A stretch of DNA of 64,000 nucleotides from Diploptera punctata. Its lineage: Eukaryota; Arthropoda; Insecta; Blattodea; Blaberidae. Under the pieces are notes generated by a model. The model made no database searches and was not told the origin of the DNA. It saw nothing but the letters and a program-made list of their open reading frames with translations. Shown here in pieces: positions 1 to 10,209 of the stretch. Location: assembly GCA_030220185.1 (NCBI GenBank), contig JASPKZ010007555.1:1002501-1066500 (forward strand). The letters run 5' to 3'. Each line of letters opens with the position of its first letter. The first letter of the stretch is position 1. A program made the translations under genes and the position numbers.

Positions 1-39
<39 letters not shown>

Positions 40-76
40 ACACACACATATATATATATGTGTGTGTTTGTGTGTT
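1..76. repeat. Compound (CA)n-(TA)n-(GT)n microsatellite
   Basis: Pure CA with one CATA interruption, then a short TA run, then GT. It sits directly before the left flank of foldback unit copy 1, where every later unit also has a CA tract. The window starts inside it, so its true length is unknown. Confidence 0.95.
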
Positions 77-216
77 ATAATTAAATTGTTGACTTTGGGC
101 AATGTAAGCTTATTATGACATGATAGGAAATATATATATTAGCTAATACGCAGCGTGCTCTGCTACACCTAAATAGATGATAATGTGCTTTTGCATTTAG
201 TTGTATAAGTAAAAGT

Positions 217-418
217 AGTCAAAATGCGGCATCACTAAGGTTTGGATTAAAATTCTTTTAAGAGTTGTAGGGAGAAAATTTTTAAGACGCTTTAGGGAAT
301 GCATTATGGAGAAGATCCTATTAGATGTTTGTTTTACTTGCACATGACAATTTAAATTGGAATCTAAGTAAAGTCCCAAGTTTTTACCCAAGTTTTTAAC
401 GACGTCGGTATAAGGAAT
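217..418 (-). mobile_element. Internal fragment of jockey/CR1-like LINE reverse transcriptase
   Basis: Read on the minus strand, the fragment encodes the stretch after the RT catalytic core (KNLGLYLDSNLN..., HSLKRLKNFLP). It matches the LINE at 30460-32356 over its positions about 31060-31250. It carries a 12-bp tandem duplication (two copies of an AAAAACTTGGG-type word near 380-400). Both ends of the LINE are missing and no poly-A or target duplication is seen. It replaces part of the left arm of unit copy 1, which looks more like a repair patch than a normal retrotransposition. Confidence 0.8.
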
Positions 419-807
419 TTCTTGGCATGAATAAAAAAATGGTTAGATATTGTGAGTTATTTTTATAAGATGAAAACGTATGATCTCGCGGACTTTTGTG
501 TAGATTTTTTTGAGATTTTCAATTGTGTACATTAGTAATTTTGTATATTTGTTATTGTTTAGGTATCGTAAGCCATTTAAGGTTTAAAGAAAAAGGAATT
601 ATCACGTTTTTCACTAAAAAAGGGTGTTATTTTAGGATGTAGGAGTTGAGTATCTCAACTCTCTTATAGCCCCATATTAATCCAGGGAACCTCCTGAACA
701 TTTTGCAAAAAAAAAAAAAAAACTCCATCACAATCTGATCAACGGTATTGCGGAGCATAAAATACGAAACAACAAACATTCCTTTGTATATATTAGATGA
801 AGCAGTG

Positions 808-816
808 GTAGTAGTC

Positions 817-864
<48 letters not shown>

Positions 865-866
865 TA
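808..866. repeat. (GTA)n microsatellite at loop entrance
   Basis: About 18 GTA repeats with one GTC interruption. The same position in every unit carries a GTA run of different length (only 3-4 in copy 2). The poly-threonine frame across it is an artefact. Confidence 0.97.
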
Positions 867-1178
867 CATTTTGCTATCGTTCGTATTTCTTAAATAAATC
901 GAAAATTAATGTGCATAAATGGCGCATTTGTGAGAAAACTTAAAATAAATGTGCTAGAATTTCGGCCGGTTCGCGACCTCTAGTATATAATAAATATGAG
1001 AAAAGTTTATTTTAAAAACCATTTTAACATTCAGTTATAAATTAAGAAAACAAAATCATTCATTGTTTTTATTTGCTGAGTAAATTAATTTTACTTAGAT
1101 AACGGATTTTTGTGCAAATGAATGCTTTTTAAAAAAAGTAGATTTTATTAAAAAATTATATAGAAAAAAAATTCCTAT

Positions 1179-1203
1179 TATATATATATATATATATATA
1201 TAT
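1179..1203. repeat. (TA)n microsatellite
   Basis: Perfect TA run between the loop and the right arm of unit copy 1. The position is shared by other copies. Confidence 0.95.
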
Positions 1204-2080
1204 CCAACATATAAAAATGAATGTTTGTTTGTTTGTCGGTTTATTTGTTTATTCGTTGTTTATGCGCAGGCATACCGTTGATCCGACTGTGATGGAGTAT
1301 TTTGCAAAATGTTCACGAGATTCCCGGGATGAACATAGGCTATAAGAGAGTTGTGATACACAACTGCTACACCCTTAAAACGTGCCCTTTGTAGTGAAAA
1401 ACGTGAAAAATGTAGCTGTTTGGACTGCCTAAACCATTGAAATTCACAAAATTTATGAAGCCTACACAGGATTGAATATCTCAAAAAGCTCTGTAAAAAC
1501 GTCCGCGACAGAGTATGTTTATCTCTTATGGATATAATATAATAGTTAAAAATTAAAATGTATCTGTTGGCAGATGCCGTCGTCCTCAACTTTGTTCAAA
1601 TGGTGTATAAAAAATTAAATCACCTCAACGGAATTTGATATGCATTTTATTAGTATTGACTCTTACGGATAACTCACAATGGCCATTTTTGTCTTTCATT
1701 AATGCCAAGAACATCGAGAAAGCTTTGTAGACACTCGTGCAAGCATAGCAGCATATGGCGGGTATTGTTTTACGGATAACTCTCAATAACGAATTTTGTC
1801 TTTGAGCTCTTTTATGCCAAAAAGTTCGGGATAAGTAAATTCCCGAGCAACGCCGGATAATCAGCACAGGGTATCTAAAAATATACATTTATAACTATTT
1901 GTCATTTTAGTTATTCAACTAAATATAAAAAACACATTAATTTTTATTTATTTAGGCTTAGCTGGGCACGCCCTGTATAAGCTAGTAAATACTAAAAAAA
2001 TACTCGCACCTTCTTTCATTATGCCACGACATAGATAGAACATTATCGGATCGGAGTGAGACATAGCCAAAGAAGGAACG

Positions 2081-2081
2081 A

Positions 2082-2126
<45 letters not shown>
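2081..2126. repeat. (GT)n(TA)n microsatellite
   Basis: Follows RF of unit copy 1 and directly abuts the SINE-C block. Confidence 0.95.
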
Positions 2127-2128
<2 letters not shown>

Positions 2129-2560
2129 TATGATAAGAAAAATAAATGCCTGGACGGGATTCGAACCCGGATCTCTGAGTCTGTGCCACAGCGTGATATC
2201 CATTACACTACCAGGCGAATCCAATTCAAACACTTATTTTTCTTATATATGTATTATACTCTCCATTATTACTAGATGTCGCGAGAACACTGTCTTCACT
2301 GCCATCTAGTAGCTGACTATCAAGTAAGCAAATTAAAGAGAATATTTATTTTACTTTATAGCAGTGACGCTTTATCGATGTTATAATTAAATGTTTAACA
2401 TTGAGCAATGCAAGCTTAATATGGTATGATAAGAAAAATAAATGCCTGGACGGGATTCGAACCCGGATCTCTGAGTCTGTACCTCAGCGTGATATCCATT
2501 ACACTACCAGGCGAATCCAATTCAAACACTTATTTTTCTTATATATGTATTATACTCTCC

Positions 2561-2564
<4 letters not shown>
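2124..2564 (-). mobile_element. SINE-C tandem block, 1.5 units
   Basis: A tRNA-like module reads on the minus strand from GCCTGGTAGTGTAATGGATA through a TTCGAATCCC-type B box to CCAGGCA. The complementary word starts at 2148 and again at 2444, giving a 296-bp period. Between the tRNA-like heads lies a segment with an ACTAGATG...CATCTAGT inverted pair and a tail resembling LF of the foldback unit. The second unit is cut at the right by a TA tract. The head folds as a near-complete cloverleaf (5-bp anticodon stem CTGAG/CTCAG, 7-nt loop), but the repeats and variation argue for a SINE, not a working tRNA. Confidence 0.8.

Positions 2565-2592
<28 letters not shown>
2565..2592. repeat. (TA)n microsatellite
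   Basis: TA run between the SINE-C block and the S spacer. Confidence 0.95.
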
Positions 2593-2595
<3 letters not shown>

Positions 2596-3016
2596 TACAA
2601 GCAAGAATATATTTATTTAAATATTACGTTTGTAAATAGATTAACATTCTTATCTATAAATATATAGAACAAAAAATTTCAAATGTTGTATTTAAATTTA
2701 TTATAATGTGTAATAAGTTGGCTTTGAAATGTGAACAGTACAACACGTAATAAAAATATGGTATTCATAAATGTATTTAGTATTTACCTGATAAAGAAGA
2801 GTCGCGCATTGTTAATTCCACAAATTTACATTTTTAAATAGATTTAATCTGTGAATAAATTATATTTTGTTAAATTCATATTAAAAATTTACTTTTTCAA
2901 GTTCACATTCAGTGGCGTTGCTCCGAAACGTAAGTTATTTATTACGTCAACATTTTTGTAATTGCTTTGTTACGAAATTTACATTTTTAATAAAAACGTT
3001 AAATGTTGCGTGGCGG

Positions 3017-3019
<3 letters not shown>
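2593..3019 (+). repeat. S spacer, copy 1
   Basis: Starts AATTACAAGCA and ends near GCGTGGCGGAAAT. The same segment recurs between right and left arms throughout the window. It carries a short hairpin word near 2914 (GCGTTGCTCCGAAACG, stem decayed by one base here). No coding potential is seen. Confidence 0.85.
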
Positions 3020-3051
<32 letters not shown>

Positions 3052-3116
3052 TTTAAATCAATGCACACACACGCACGCACGCACACGCACATACATATAT
3101 ATAGATGTGTGTGTGT
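3020..3116. repeat. (TA)n, then CA/CG-rich tract
   Basis: TA run (3020-3049), a short ATTTTTAAATCAATG linker seen in every copy, then a CA tract with CACG variants and a short GT end. Confidence 0.9.
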
Positions 3117-4913
3117 TATAATTAGTTTTTGACGTTGGGCAATGTAAGCTTAGTATGAGATGATAAGAAATAATTATATTAGCTAAATAGATGCTAATGT
3201 GTGTTTTTTTTGCATTTAGTTCAAAAGTGGAAGGAAACATAAATATAAATTGATATTCTTATTATTATTAGATACCCCGTCCGGAAATCTACGCATGCCG
3301 ACTTTCTTGGCATGAATGGACAAAAAATGGATAGATATTGTGAGATTTCCTTAAAACATAAAAACATATGCTGTCTCGGACATTTCTGTAGAGTATATTG
3401 AGATATTAAATTCTGCGTACAGTAGTAATTTTGTGTTTGTTATGTTTTAAGCCATTTAAGGGTAAAACAAAAAGGGACTTTTCACGTTTTTCACTACAAA
3501 AGGTTGTTTTTTTAAGGATGTACAATTTGAGTATCTCAACTCTCTTATAGCCCTACGTTTATCCCCTTAACCTCCTGAAAGTTTTCCAAAAAAAAAATTC
3601 TCAATCGGATCAACGGTATGTCCGCGAAGTACGAACAAACAAACATTCATTTTTATATATTAGACGAAGTAGTAGTAGTATACATTTTCCTTACGTTCGT
3701 ATTTCTTAAATAAATCGAAAATTAATGTGCGTAAATGATGTATTTGTAACAAAACCAAAGAAAAAAAATGCTGGTATTTCGGCCGCTGTGCGACCTCTAG
3801 TAAATAATAATATGAAAATGGTTTCTGTTTTAATGTCTTTTATAATATTTAAATATAAGTTGAAAATAAAGAAAATCATTGATTATTTATATTTGCTGAG
3901 TAAATTAATTTTTCTTAGATAACGGTTTTTTGTAAAAAAAATAATGCTTTTAAAAAATAATTCTATTGTAAAGTTATATACAAAAAAGTACTTTTAGATT
4001 ATATATATACATATATATATATATATTATGTATATCTAATATATGAAAATAAATGTTTTGTTTGTTTGTTGGTTTGTTTGTTCTTGCTTTAAGCGCGGCC
4101 ATACCTTTGATCCGAATGTGATGTTTTTTTGCAAAATGTTCAGGAGATTTCCGGGATGAACGTGAGCAATTAAACTGTTGTGATACTGAAGTCCTACACC
4201 CTTTAAAATCGCCCTTTGTAGTGGAAAACGTGAAAAATGTATCTCTTTGGACACTTAAATGGCTTACGCTCTCTAAACCATAACGAATTCACAGAATTAG
4301 TGTACACAGATTTGAACATCTCAAAAATTCTAAAAAAACGTCCGTGACAGAATATATTTATCTCTTACGGATAGAAGATTATAGTTAAAAATTAAAATGT
4401 ACCTCTTGGTAGGTGCCTTGACTTTGTTAAAATGATGCATATAAAATTAATTCACCTCAACGGAATTTGGTATGCATTTTATTAGTGTTGACACTTTCGA
4501 ATATTTCACAATAGCCATTTTTGTCTTTCATTGATGCCAGGAAGATCGAGACAAGCACGTAGATATTTGTGGAAAGATAAAAGCACATGGCGGGTATAAT
4601 TTTACGGATAACTCAAAATAACGAATTTTGTCTCTCAGATCATTTTTGCCAGGAAAATCGGGATGAGTAGATTCCCGAGCAACGCCGGATAATCAGCATG
4701 GGGTATCTAAAAATATAAATTTATAATTATTTTCCTTTTACATATTCAACTAAGCATAAAAAGGAAATTAATTTCATTTATTTAGGCGTAGCAGCGCACG
4801 CCGTGTATTAGCTTATAAATAATAGAAAATACTCGCACCTACTTCCATTATACCTCGACATAGAGGGAACATTGAGGGTCGGAGTGAGAGACAAACAATG
4901 CAGAAGGGATGTG

Positions 4914-4918
<5 letters not shown>
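3115..4918 (+). repeat. Foldback unit copy 2 (least interrupted copy)
   Basis: LF 3115-3178, outer left arm 3179-3270 (lacking the CCCGGCGTGCGCTGC part), inner left arm 3271-3668, only 3-4 GTA repeats, loop 3681-3999, TA 4000-4035, right arm 4036-4707, outer right arm to 4812, RF to 4918. The inner left arm is about 400 bp but the right arm about 670 bp. The difference is a stretch of about 270 bp in the right arm (around 4390-4640) with no partner on the left. This is the best copy for reading unit structure. No supported gene. Confidence 0.88.

Positions 4919-5009
<91 letters not shown>
4919..5009. repeat. (TA)n(GT)n compound microsatellite
   Basis: Uninterrupted TA followed by an uninterrupted GT run to 5009. 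Confidence 0.97.
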
Positions 5010-5012
<3 letters not shown>

Positions 5013-5083
5013 TACAAGAGGGAATATATTTATTTCAATGTTAGGTTTGTAATTAGAATTACATATTCCTGTCTAAAAATATA

Positions 5084-6757
5084 GAGGGTGTATCAAAAAT
5101 GATAGCGCAAACTTACATGGTTAATAGTACACGATAATAGAAGCAACAATATCCCAGTAAACATGAGTCCGCAAGCGAGCCATTTGCGAGATAAAATAAG
5201 AATGTATGGTTACAAGCCGCCACTGACTTGATTGTAAACATCGTCCTAGTTAGGACAAATTAATTTGAATTTAGACTTTACTATTAATTTTTCATCTCAT
5301 TTAGTTCACATTTCACAGTTCACTTCACTTATGGGTTACCTGTTTAAGGGAGGTGTTCGAAGTGTCTTCCTTGCATCTGGATGCAATACTGTGCTCGTAT
5401 CTGCAACGAATGTCGGAATTCTTTCGAAAACCCCTGGATCATTTCTGAATTCCTGACAAACACATAAACTCTCTGCTCCAGTTCTTCAACCGTGTTAACG
5501 GGTGTGCTGTACACTTATCTTTTGAGGTGACCCCAGACACAAAAATCCAAAGGATTTAGATCAGGTGATCTTGGAGGCCAAGCTACAGATCCGCCTCGAT
5601 CTATCCATCTTTGGCCGTATTTCTGCGCTTTAGATCCCGTCTCACAGCAGCAGCAAAATGTGCCGGAGCTCCATCATGCATGTACCGCAAACTCCGACGT
5701 TGCTGAAGGGGTACATCCTAAAGCAATCCTGGAAGATGACGCCGCAGAAACCTAAGGTTACCTCCGTCCATTAAATTTTCGTGGAAGAATGTGTGGCCCA
5801 ATGAGATGATCACCTAGTATCCCTAATCACACATTCAGTGAGAAACGGTGATGATGAGGTGACTCATGAACAGCATGTGGGTTTATTTCACACCAAAAAT
5901 GTATAATATCATAATTAAAAACACCATCGCGTGTGAATCCTGCTTCATCCGTAAATAAAATGTTACATTCGAAACGAGGGTTGACTACATTCTGTTGTTG
6001 CATCCACTGACAACACATCACTCTAGGAATAAAGCCCGCATCATTGAGACATTTAACTCATAAGGGTACAGTAAACTGCGCTGTAAAATTCTCCGTACAC
6101 TACTGTGGCTTAGTACAGACACTTGTGTGGCAATTGTTCTCGTCGAGGTTCCTGGAGAGAGCTGTACTGCTTCCAACACAATATCCTCAACCTCAGGCGT
6201 AATGCGAGCAGGCCTACCTACCGCTCTGCCATGTGCAAAACCCCCCATTTTCTCTCAGGCGCTGATGGACCCTTGTAAATGTACGACTTTCGGGGTGTCA
6301 TCGATCAGGATATGTTTCTTGGTACAAGCGTGCAGCCTCCCGTGCATTGCCATTAGCCTTACCGTACATGAAATACATATCCGCATATTCTTCGTTGCTG
6401 TAAGGTTCCATTGTAACTACAACAAAGCTCAAGTGGCACTCCTCAGACGCGACTGATACCTTTTGAGACTGTGTACTGTATCCGTACTGTACGTTCTGCG
6501 TGCATGGTTTGATTACAACTCCACCTCTCGGCAATGTTCAGTTTTGTAAACAAATAACATAGCACGGCTTCAAGTGCGCAAGGAGTAAACCGTACGATGT
6601 TACAAACAATGACGTCAGTGGCGGCTTGTAACCATAGCATTCGTAATAATCACCCAAACGGCTCGTTTGCGGACCCATGTTTACTGGTACGTTGTTGCTT
6701 CTATTACCGTGTACTTTCAACCATGTAAGTTTGCACCATTCTTTTTGATACACCATG
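5084..6757 (-). mobile_element. Tc1/mariner-superfamily transposon with TA duplication
   Basis: Terminal inverted repeats of about 150 bp begin GAGGGTGTATC on the left and read CATGGTGTATC from the right end inwards. They stay alignable through the words TTACATGG, TACACG and GGTTACAAGCCGCCACTGAC. The element is flanked by TA at 5082-5083 and 6758-6759, the target duplication of this superfamily. Length is 1674 bp. It carries one transposase pseudogene on the minus strand. The insertion point lies inside an S spacer whose other copies show the empty site. Confidence 0.93.
5440..6411 (-). pseudogene. Mariner-type transposase pseudogene (DUF4817-type N-terminus, DDE core)
   Basis: A DDE transposase would cut and paste the element from its inverted repeats. 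Start chosen at the ATG ending at 6411 (MEPYSNEEYADM). The N-terminus NGNAREAARLYQETYPDR resembles the DUF4817 helix-turn-helix seen in many insect mariner-like proteins. A second DNA-binding stretch follows (GRPARITPEVED, then HSSVRRILQ). The catalytic parts are spread over several frames: FTDEAGF near 5940, an MHDGAPAHF-like stretch near 5670 with changes, and a SPDLNPLDF-like stretch near 5560 with changes. Frameshifts and stops separate these parts, so it is not functional. The family assignment rests on motif recognition. Confidence 0.85.
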
Positions 6758-7128
6758 TATAAAACTGAACATTTCAAATTATATATTTAAATTGGATATA
6801 ATGCGTATGCAGTTAGCTTTCAAATGTGAACAGTACAACACGTAATATATTTTCAATTGTTTAATCTATGGTAAATATGGTATTTCTAAATGTATTTAGT
6901 ATTTACCCGATAAAGGAAGAGTTACGCATTGTTCATTCCACAAATTTACGGTTATAAATAGATTTAATCTGTGAAATATTTTTTTTATTAAATTCAAATT
7001 AAAAACTTACTTTTTCACTTTCACATTCAGTGGCGTTGCTCCGCAACGTAAGTTATTTTATACGTCAACATTTTTGTTATTGCTTTGTAACGAAATTTAT
7101 ATTTAAAAAAAACGTTAAATGTTGCGTA

Positions 7129-7132
<4 letters not shown>

Positions 7133-7170
<38 letters not shown>
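7133..7170. repeat. (TA)n microsatellite
   Basis: TA run between S copy 2 and the CA tract. Confidence 0.95.
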
Positions 7171-7177
<7 letters not shown>

Positions 7178-7198
7178 CATGTTATTTATTAAATCAAT

Positions 7199-7228
7199 GC
7201 ACACACACACCCCCTCCACACACACTCA

Positions 7229-7301
<73 letters not shown>

Positions 7302-7310
7302 ACAGACATG
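7199..7310. repeat. (CA)n microsatellite
   Basis: CA run with a CCCCCTCC interruption near 7211 and CATACACAGACATG at its right end. Poly-histidine/threonine frames across it are artefacts. Confidence 0.95.
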
Positions 7311-7392
7311 TATGTTTGTATGTATGTACGTGTGTGTCTTTCTGTGTTGTAATCTTAATATGACATGTAATCTTAATATGACATGATAATTA

Positions 7393-7395
<3 letters not shown>

Positions 7396-7431
<36 letters not shown>
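7396..7431. repeat. (TA)n microsatellite
   Basis: TA run directly before the outer left arm of copy 3. Confidence 0.95.
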
Positions 7432-7434
<3 letters not shown>

Positions 7435-7577
7435 GCTAATACCCAGCGTACGCTGCTAATCCTAAATAGATGAAAATGTGTTTTTGTTTTGCATTTAGTC
7501 GAATAAGTAAAAGGAAGAATAAATGTATATTTATATTCCCAATATTTTCAGATACCCCTTCTGATTACCCGGCGTTG

Positions 7578-9415
7578 CACAGTGTGGTATTTTGAATATC
7601 TAGCTGAACAAAATTATTTTGTCCCATATGTATGTGTTATTAGGTGGTGAAATCTAAATGAATAAATAAAAAAAAATATTCTGAAAGTTTTAGACTTGTA
7701 ATTAAAAAAAACATATCTTTATATTTAATAATATGCATTAAAATTAGTATAAAAATAAATAAAACAAAAGAGCAATACGAAATTTAGTGCAATTACGATT
7801 AGTTAGAATCACCATCAGATTCTTCAATACTTCGATCCGAGTCTTCTGATTCTCTATCAGATTCTTCAGAATCTCTGTGTTTCCTCTATTGGTATCTCAC
7901 GTTCAACAGTTGTGTTGTTACTTCTAATAGCTCGTATACCTCAGGTTTAATTTTAGGCCTACCACGTTTTGTTTTTATAGCCGCACGCAAACTAGAAGTA
8001 AAGGTATCTGATGAAATTAACAATCTATTCAGTAAATCTCGGTTTGTATCAATTCTAAAAGTTTTTCTTGTGAAAAGTTCTCTAAATTTCCTATTGTGTT
8101 TGTGTCTTGCCACTTGAGCTTCTTCACACATTTGACCGATTGGTAAAACACATGAAGAAATGATATCTTTCTCATGAAATAAAATTTTATGCACGCTTAC
8201 TGGCATTGGGTACAGATTTTTGTTAATTAATTTTGTTTGCTCGCGTATGATAGGCCTACCGTATTTGTATATCGACAGATTTGCATCAATGATTAATGCC
8301 AGAGCTTGGTCATTTGAAAGCCCACCTTGCTTTTGACTGATTAAACACCTCCGTGCTTTTTTTTATTTCTGTACCTCTTCTGGGTGAAAACTGGCAAAGC
8401 TCTTTAACAATAGCTGCTGAATACCTTTTTACTGACTGGCCAGGCTGCACGTCGTTTGCTATCGATATCTCTTCCAGACACATAGTTTGAAGAAGACAAC
8501 GAATTCTACGTCACTTTGTTTTTTCACTGGAAATTTCAATGTCTTTCGGTGGTTTTCCGGCCCGGTTACTTATTCCAGGTACTGAAAAATCAACGATAGG
8601 TTCACTGACGATGCTTATAAATGAAATGTTCGCTTCCAACCATGAAAAATTCGCTTTTAAGAAGGGTTCTCGATGTCTTCCTTATTTCGATCATATTTCA
8701 TCGATTTTTTTTCGCTAACTCTACTGATTGTTGCTTTTAAACTCTTCAAAATATCATCCGAAACTGACTGAACACCAAGTTCTTGCAACATATGATGCAA
8801 CAAAGCATCCTATCTTGATTCTTTGGCGTTAGAAAACCAAACGTCAAAAAACGAACGACGAGAAATTTGTGTAGTCGTTCTAAAAATAAGAAAAAGTCGT
8901 ATGAGTTCGCAATCTTTCGGAAGCAAATGAACATTTTCCTTGTAGTGTAGAAATAGACCTTTCAGAAAAATATAGCCAATGAATAGGGAAATGCGGGGAA
9001 ATAAACTAATAACCCTAGATGAAACTAAAAAAGTACTATTTCTGATTAAATAAAAACCTCACTCTGTTAATTTAACATTTATGATTAAACTAAAATACCT
9101 ACTAACAAAATAAAAAGCGAGAATTTACCTTGAGACTCCCACAAAAACGATAATAACACAAAATCACCACTAGCACACAGAAACAAAGCGTATTCATCGA
9201 GCAAACTCAGACGAATAACAAAATATCAGGGATCGGTGGGTCGGTAAGGCTCGGGGAGCCGGTGTATACCTATTACTGTTTGGTGTGGGTACCCAGAAAA
9301 TGTACTGGATTGTAATATAACTTGTTTGCTTTCAATTTATTCCGCAAAATGACCACTTAAGACATGTACCTAAATTTGCTTCTGTCCAGCTAGATTCTCA
9401 GAATATCACACTGTG
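7578..9415 (-). mobile_element. Transib transposon (decayed) with RSS-like ends
   Basis: Both ends begin CACAGTGTG reading inwards. The inverted repeats stay alignable for about 38 bp (TATTTTGAATATCTAGCTG against TATTCTGAGAATCTAGCTG). The element is flanked by a 5-bp duplication CGTTG (7573-7577 and 9416-9420). Removing it restores the arm word GGCGTTGCCCGG found in other copies. CACAGTG termini and 5-bp GC-rich duplications are known traits of Transib, the superfamily related to RAG1. The internal minus-strand gene supports this. Length 1838 bp suggests internal loss compared with autonomous Transibs of about 3 kb. Confidence 0.85.
7799..8940 (-). pseudogene. Transib transposase, C-terminal part, pseudogene
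   Basis: Transib transposase is the RAG1-related DDE enzyme that moves this element. The C-terminal region is readable on the minus strand: YKYGRPIIREQTKLINKN, then MPVSVHKILFHEKDII, LPIGQMCEEAQVARHKH, RKFRELFTRKTFRIDTNRD, and LNRLLISSDTFTSSLR (7886-8330). After one in-frame TAG the same frame continues with an acidic serine-rich tail (RDSEESDRESEDSDRS) to a TAA at 7799-7801. Upstream the frame is broken and only weakly readable, for example 8746-8934. I recognise the VHKIL/LPIGQ/EEAQ/FTRK/SRxxTNxDLLNRLL pattern from Transib proteins. A search would be needed to confirm, but the ends and duplication agree. Confidence 0.75.
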
Positions 9416-9822
9416 CGTTGCCCGGAAATCTACGCATCCAGATTTTCTTGGCAGGAATAATAGACAAAATTGAATAGATATTGTGAGTTATTTTTAAAAG
9501 ATAAAAACATATGCTCTCGCGGATTGTTGTATAGACTTTTTTGAGGTATTCAATTGTGTGCACAGTAGCTATTTTATGTATTTGTTATGGTTTAGGCATC
9601 GTAAGCCATTTAACGGTAAAAGAAAAGGGAATTTTCACGTTTTTCATTAAAGAGGGTGTTATTTTAAGGGTTTAGGAGTTGAGCATCTCACCGCTCTTAT
9701 AGCCTTATGTTAATCCCCGAAAACCTCCTGAACATTTTGCAAGAAAAAAAAACATCAGAATCGGATCAACGGTATGGCCGCGTATATACGAAAAAACATA
9801 CATTAATTTTTATATATTAGAT

Positions 9823-9824
<2 letters not shown>

Positions 9825-9876
<52 letters not shown>
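9825..9876. repeat. (GTA)n microsatellite
   Basis: About 17 uninterrupted GTA repeats at the loop entrance of copy 3. Confidence 0.97.
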
Positions 9877-10209
9877 TACATTTTCCTATCGTTCGTGTTT
9901 TTTTAAATAAATCGAAAATTAATGTTGCATAAATGGCGCATTTGTGACAACACTTAAAAGAAATGTGCTAGAATTTCACCTGCTTCGCGACCTGTAGTAA
10001 ATAATAAATATGAAAAAAGGTACTATCTTAAAATCCCATTTAATATTCAATTATAAATTAAAAAAGAACAAAATCATTAATTATTTTTACTTGCTGAGTA
10101 TACTAATTTTACTTATATATCGGTTTTATGTAAAAAAAGGATGCTTTTTGAAAACTGATTTTATTCGAGAATTATATAGAAAAAAACCTACTGCTATTAT
10201 ATGTATATA

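Larger units (their letters stand above)
76..2080 (+). repeat. Foldback unit copy 1 (left arm, loop, right arm)
   Basis: LF is 76-138 and the outer left arm starts at 139 with TTAGCTAATAC. The inner left arm (419-807) leads to a (GTA)n tract, a loop (867-1178) and a TA tract. The right arm (1204-1875) is the reverse complement of the left: for example the 'catcacaatctgatcaacgg' type motif on the left is answered by its complement after 1270, and GATACCCC on the left by GGGTATC at 1869. The outer right arm ends at 1985 with TATAAGCTAG, followed by RF. The left arm is damaged: about 60 bp including its GATACCCC start is replaced by a LINE patch. The short frames on either strand are not genes; they shift between copies. 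The class of element is not recognised. Confidence 0.85.
5010..7132 (+). repeat. S spacer, copy 2, split by mariner-type element
   Basis: S sequence runs 5010-5083 and resumes at 6758 with TATAAAACTGAACATTTC, exactly where other copies read on. Removing 5084-6757 plus one TA restores the S order. The intact hairpin GCGTTGCTCCGCAACG lies near 7031. Confidence 0.88.

Noticed and set aside
627..869. Poly-threonine frame in foldback copy 1
   Set aside because: Translation of the (GTA)n tract; other copies lack it because the tract is short.
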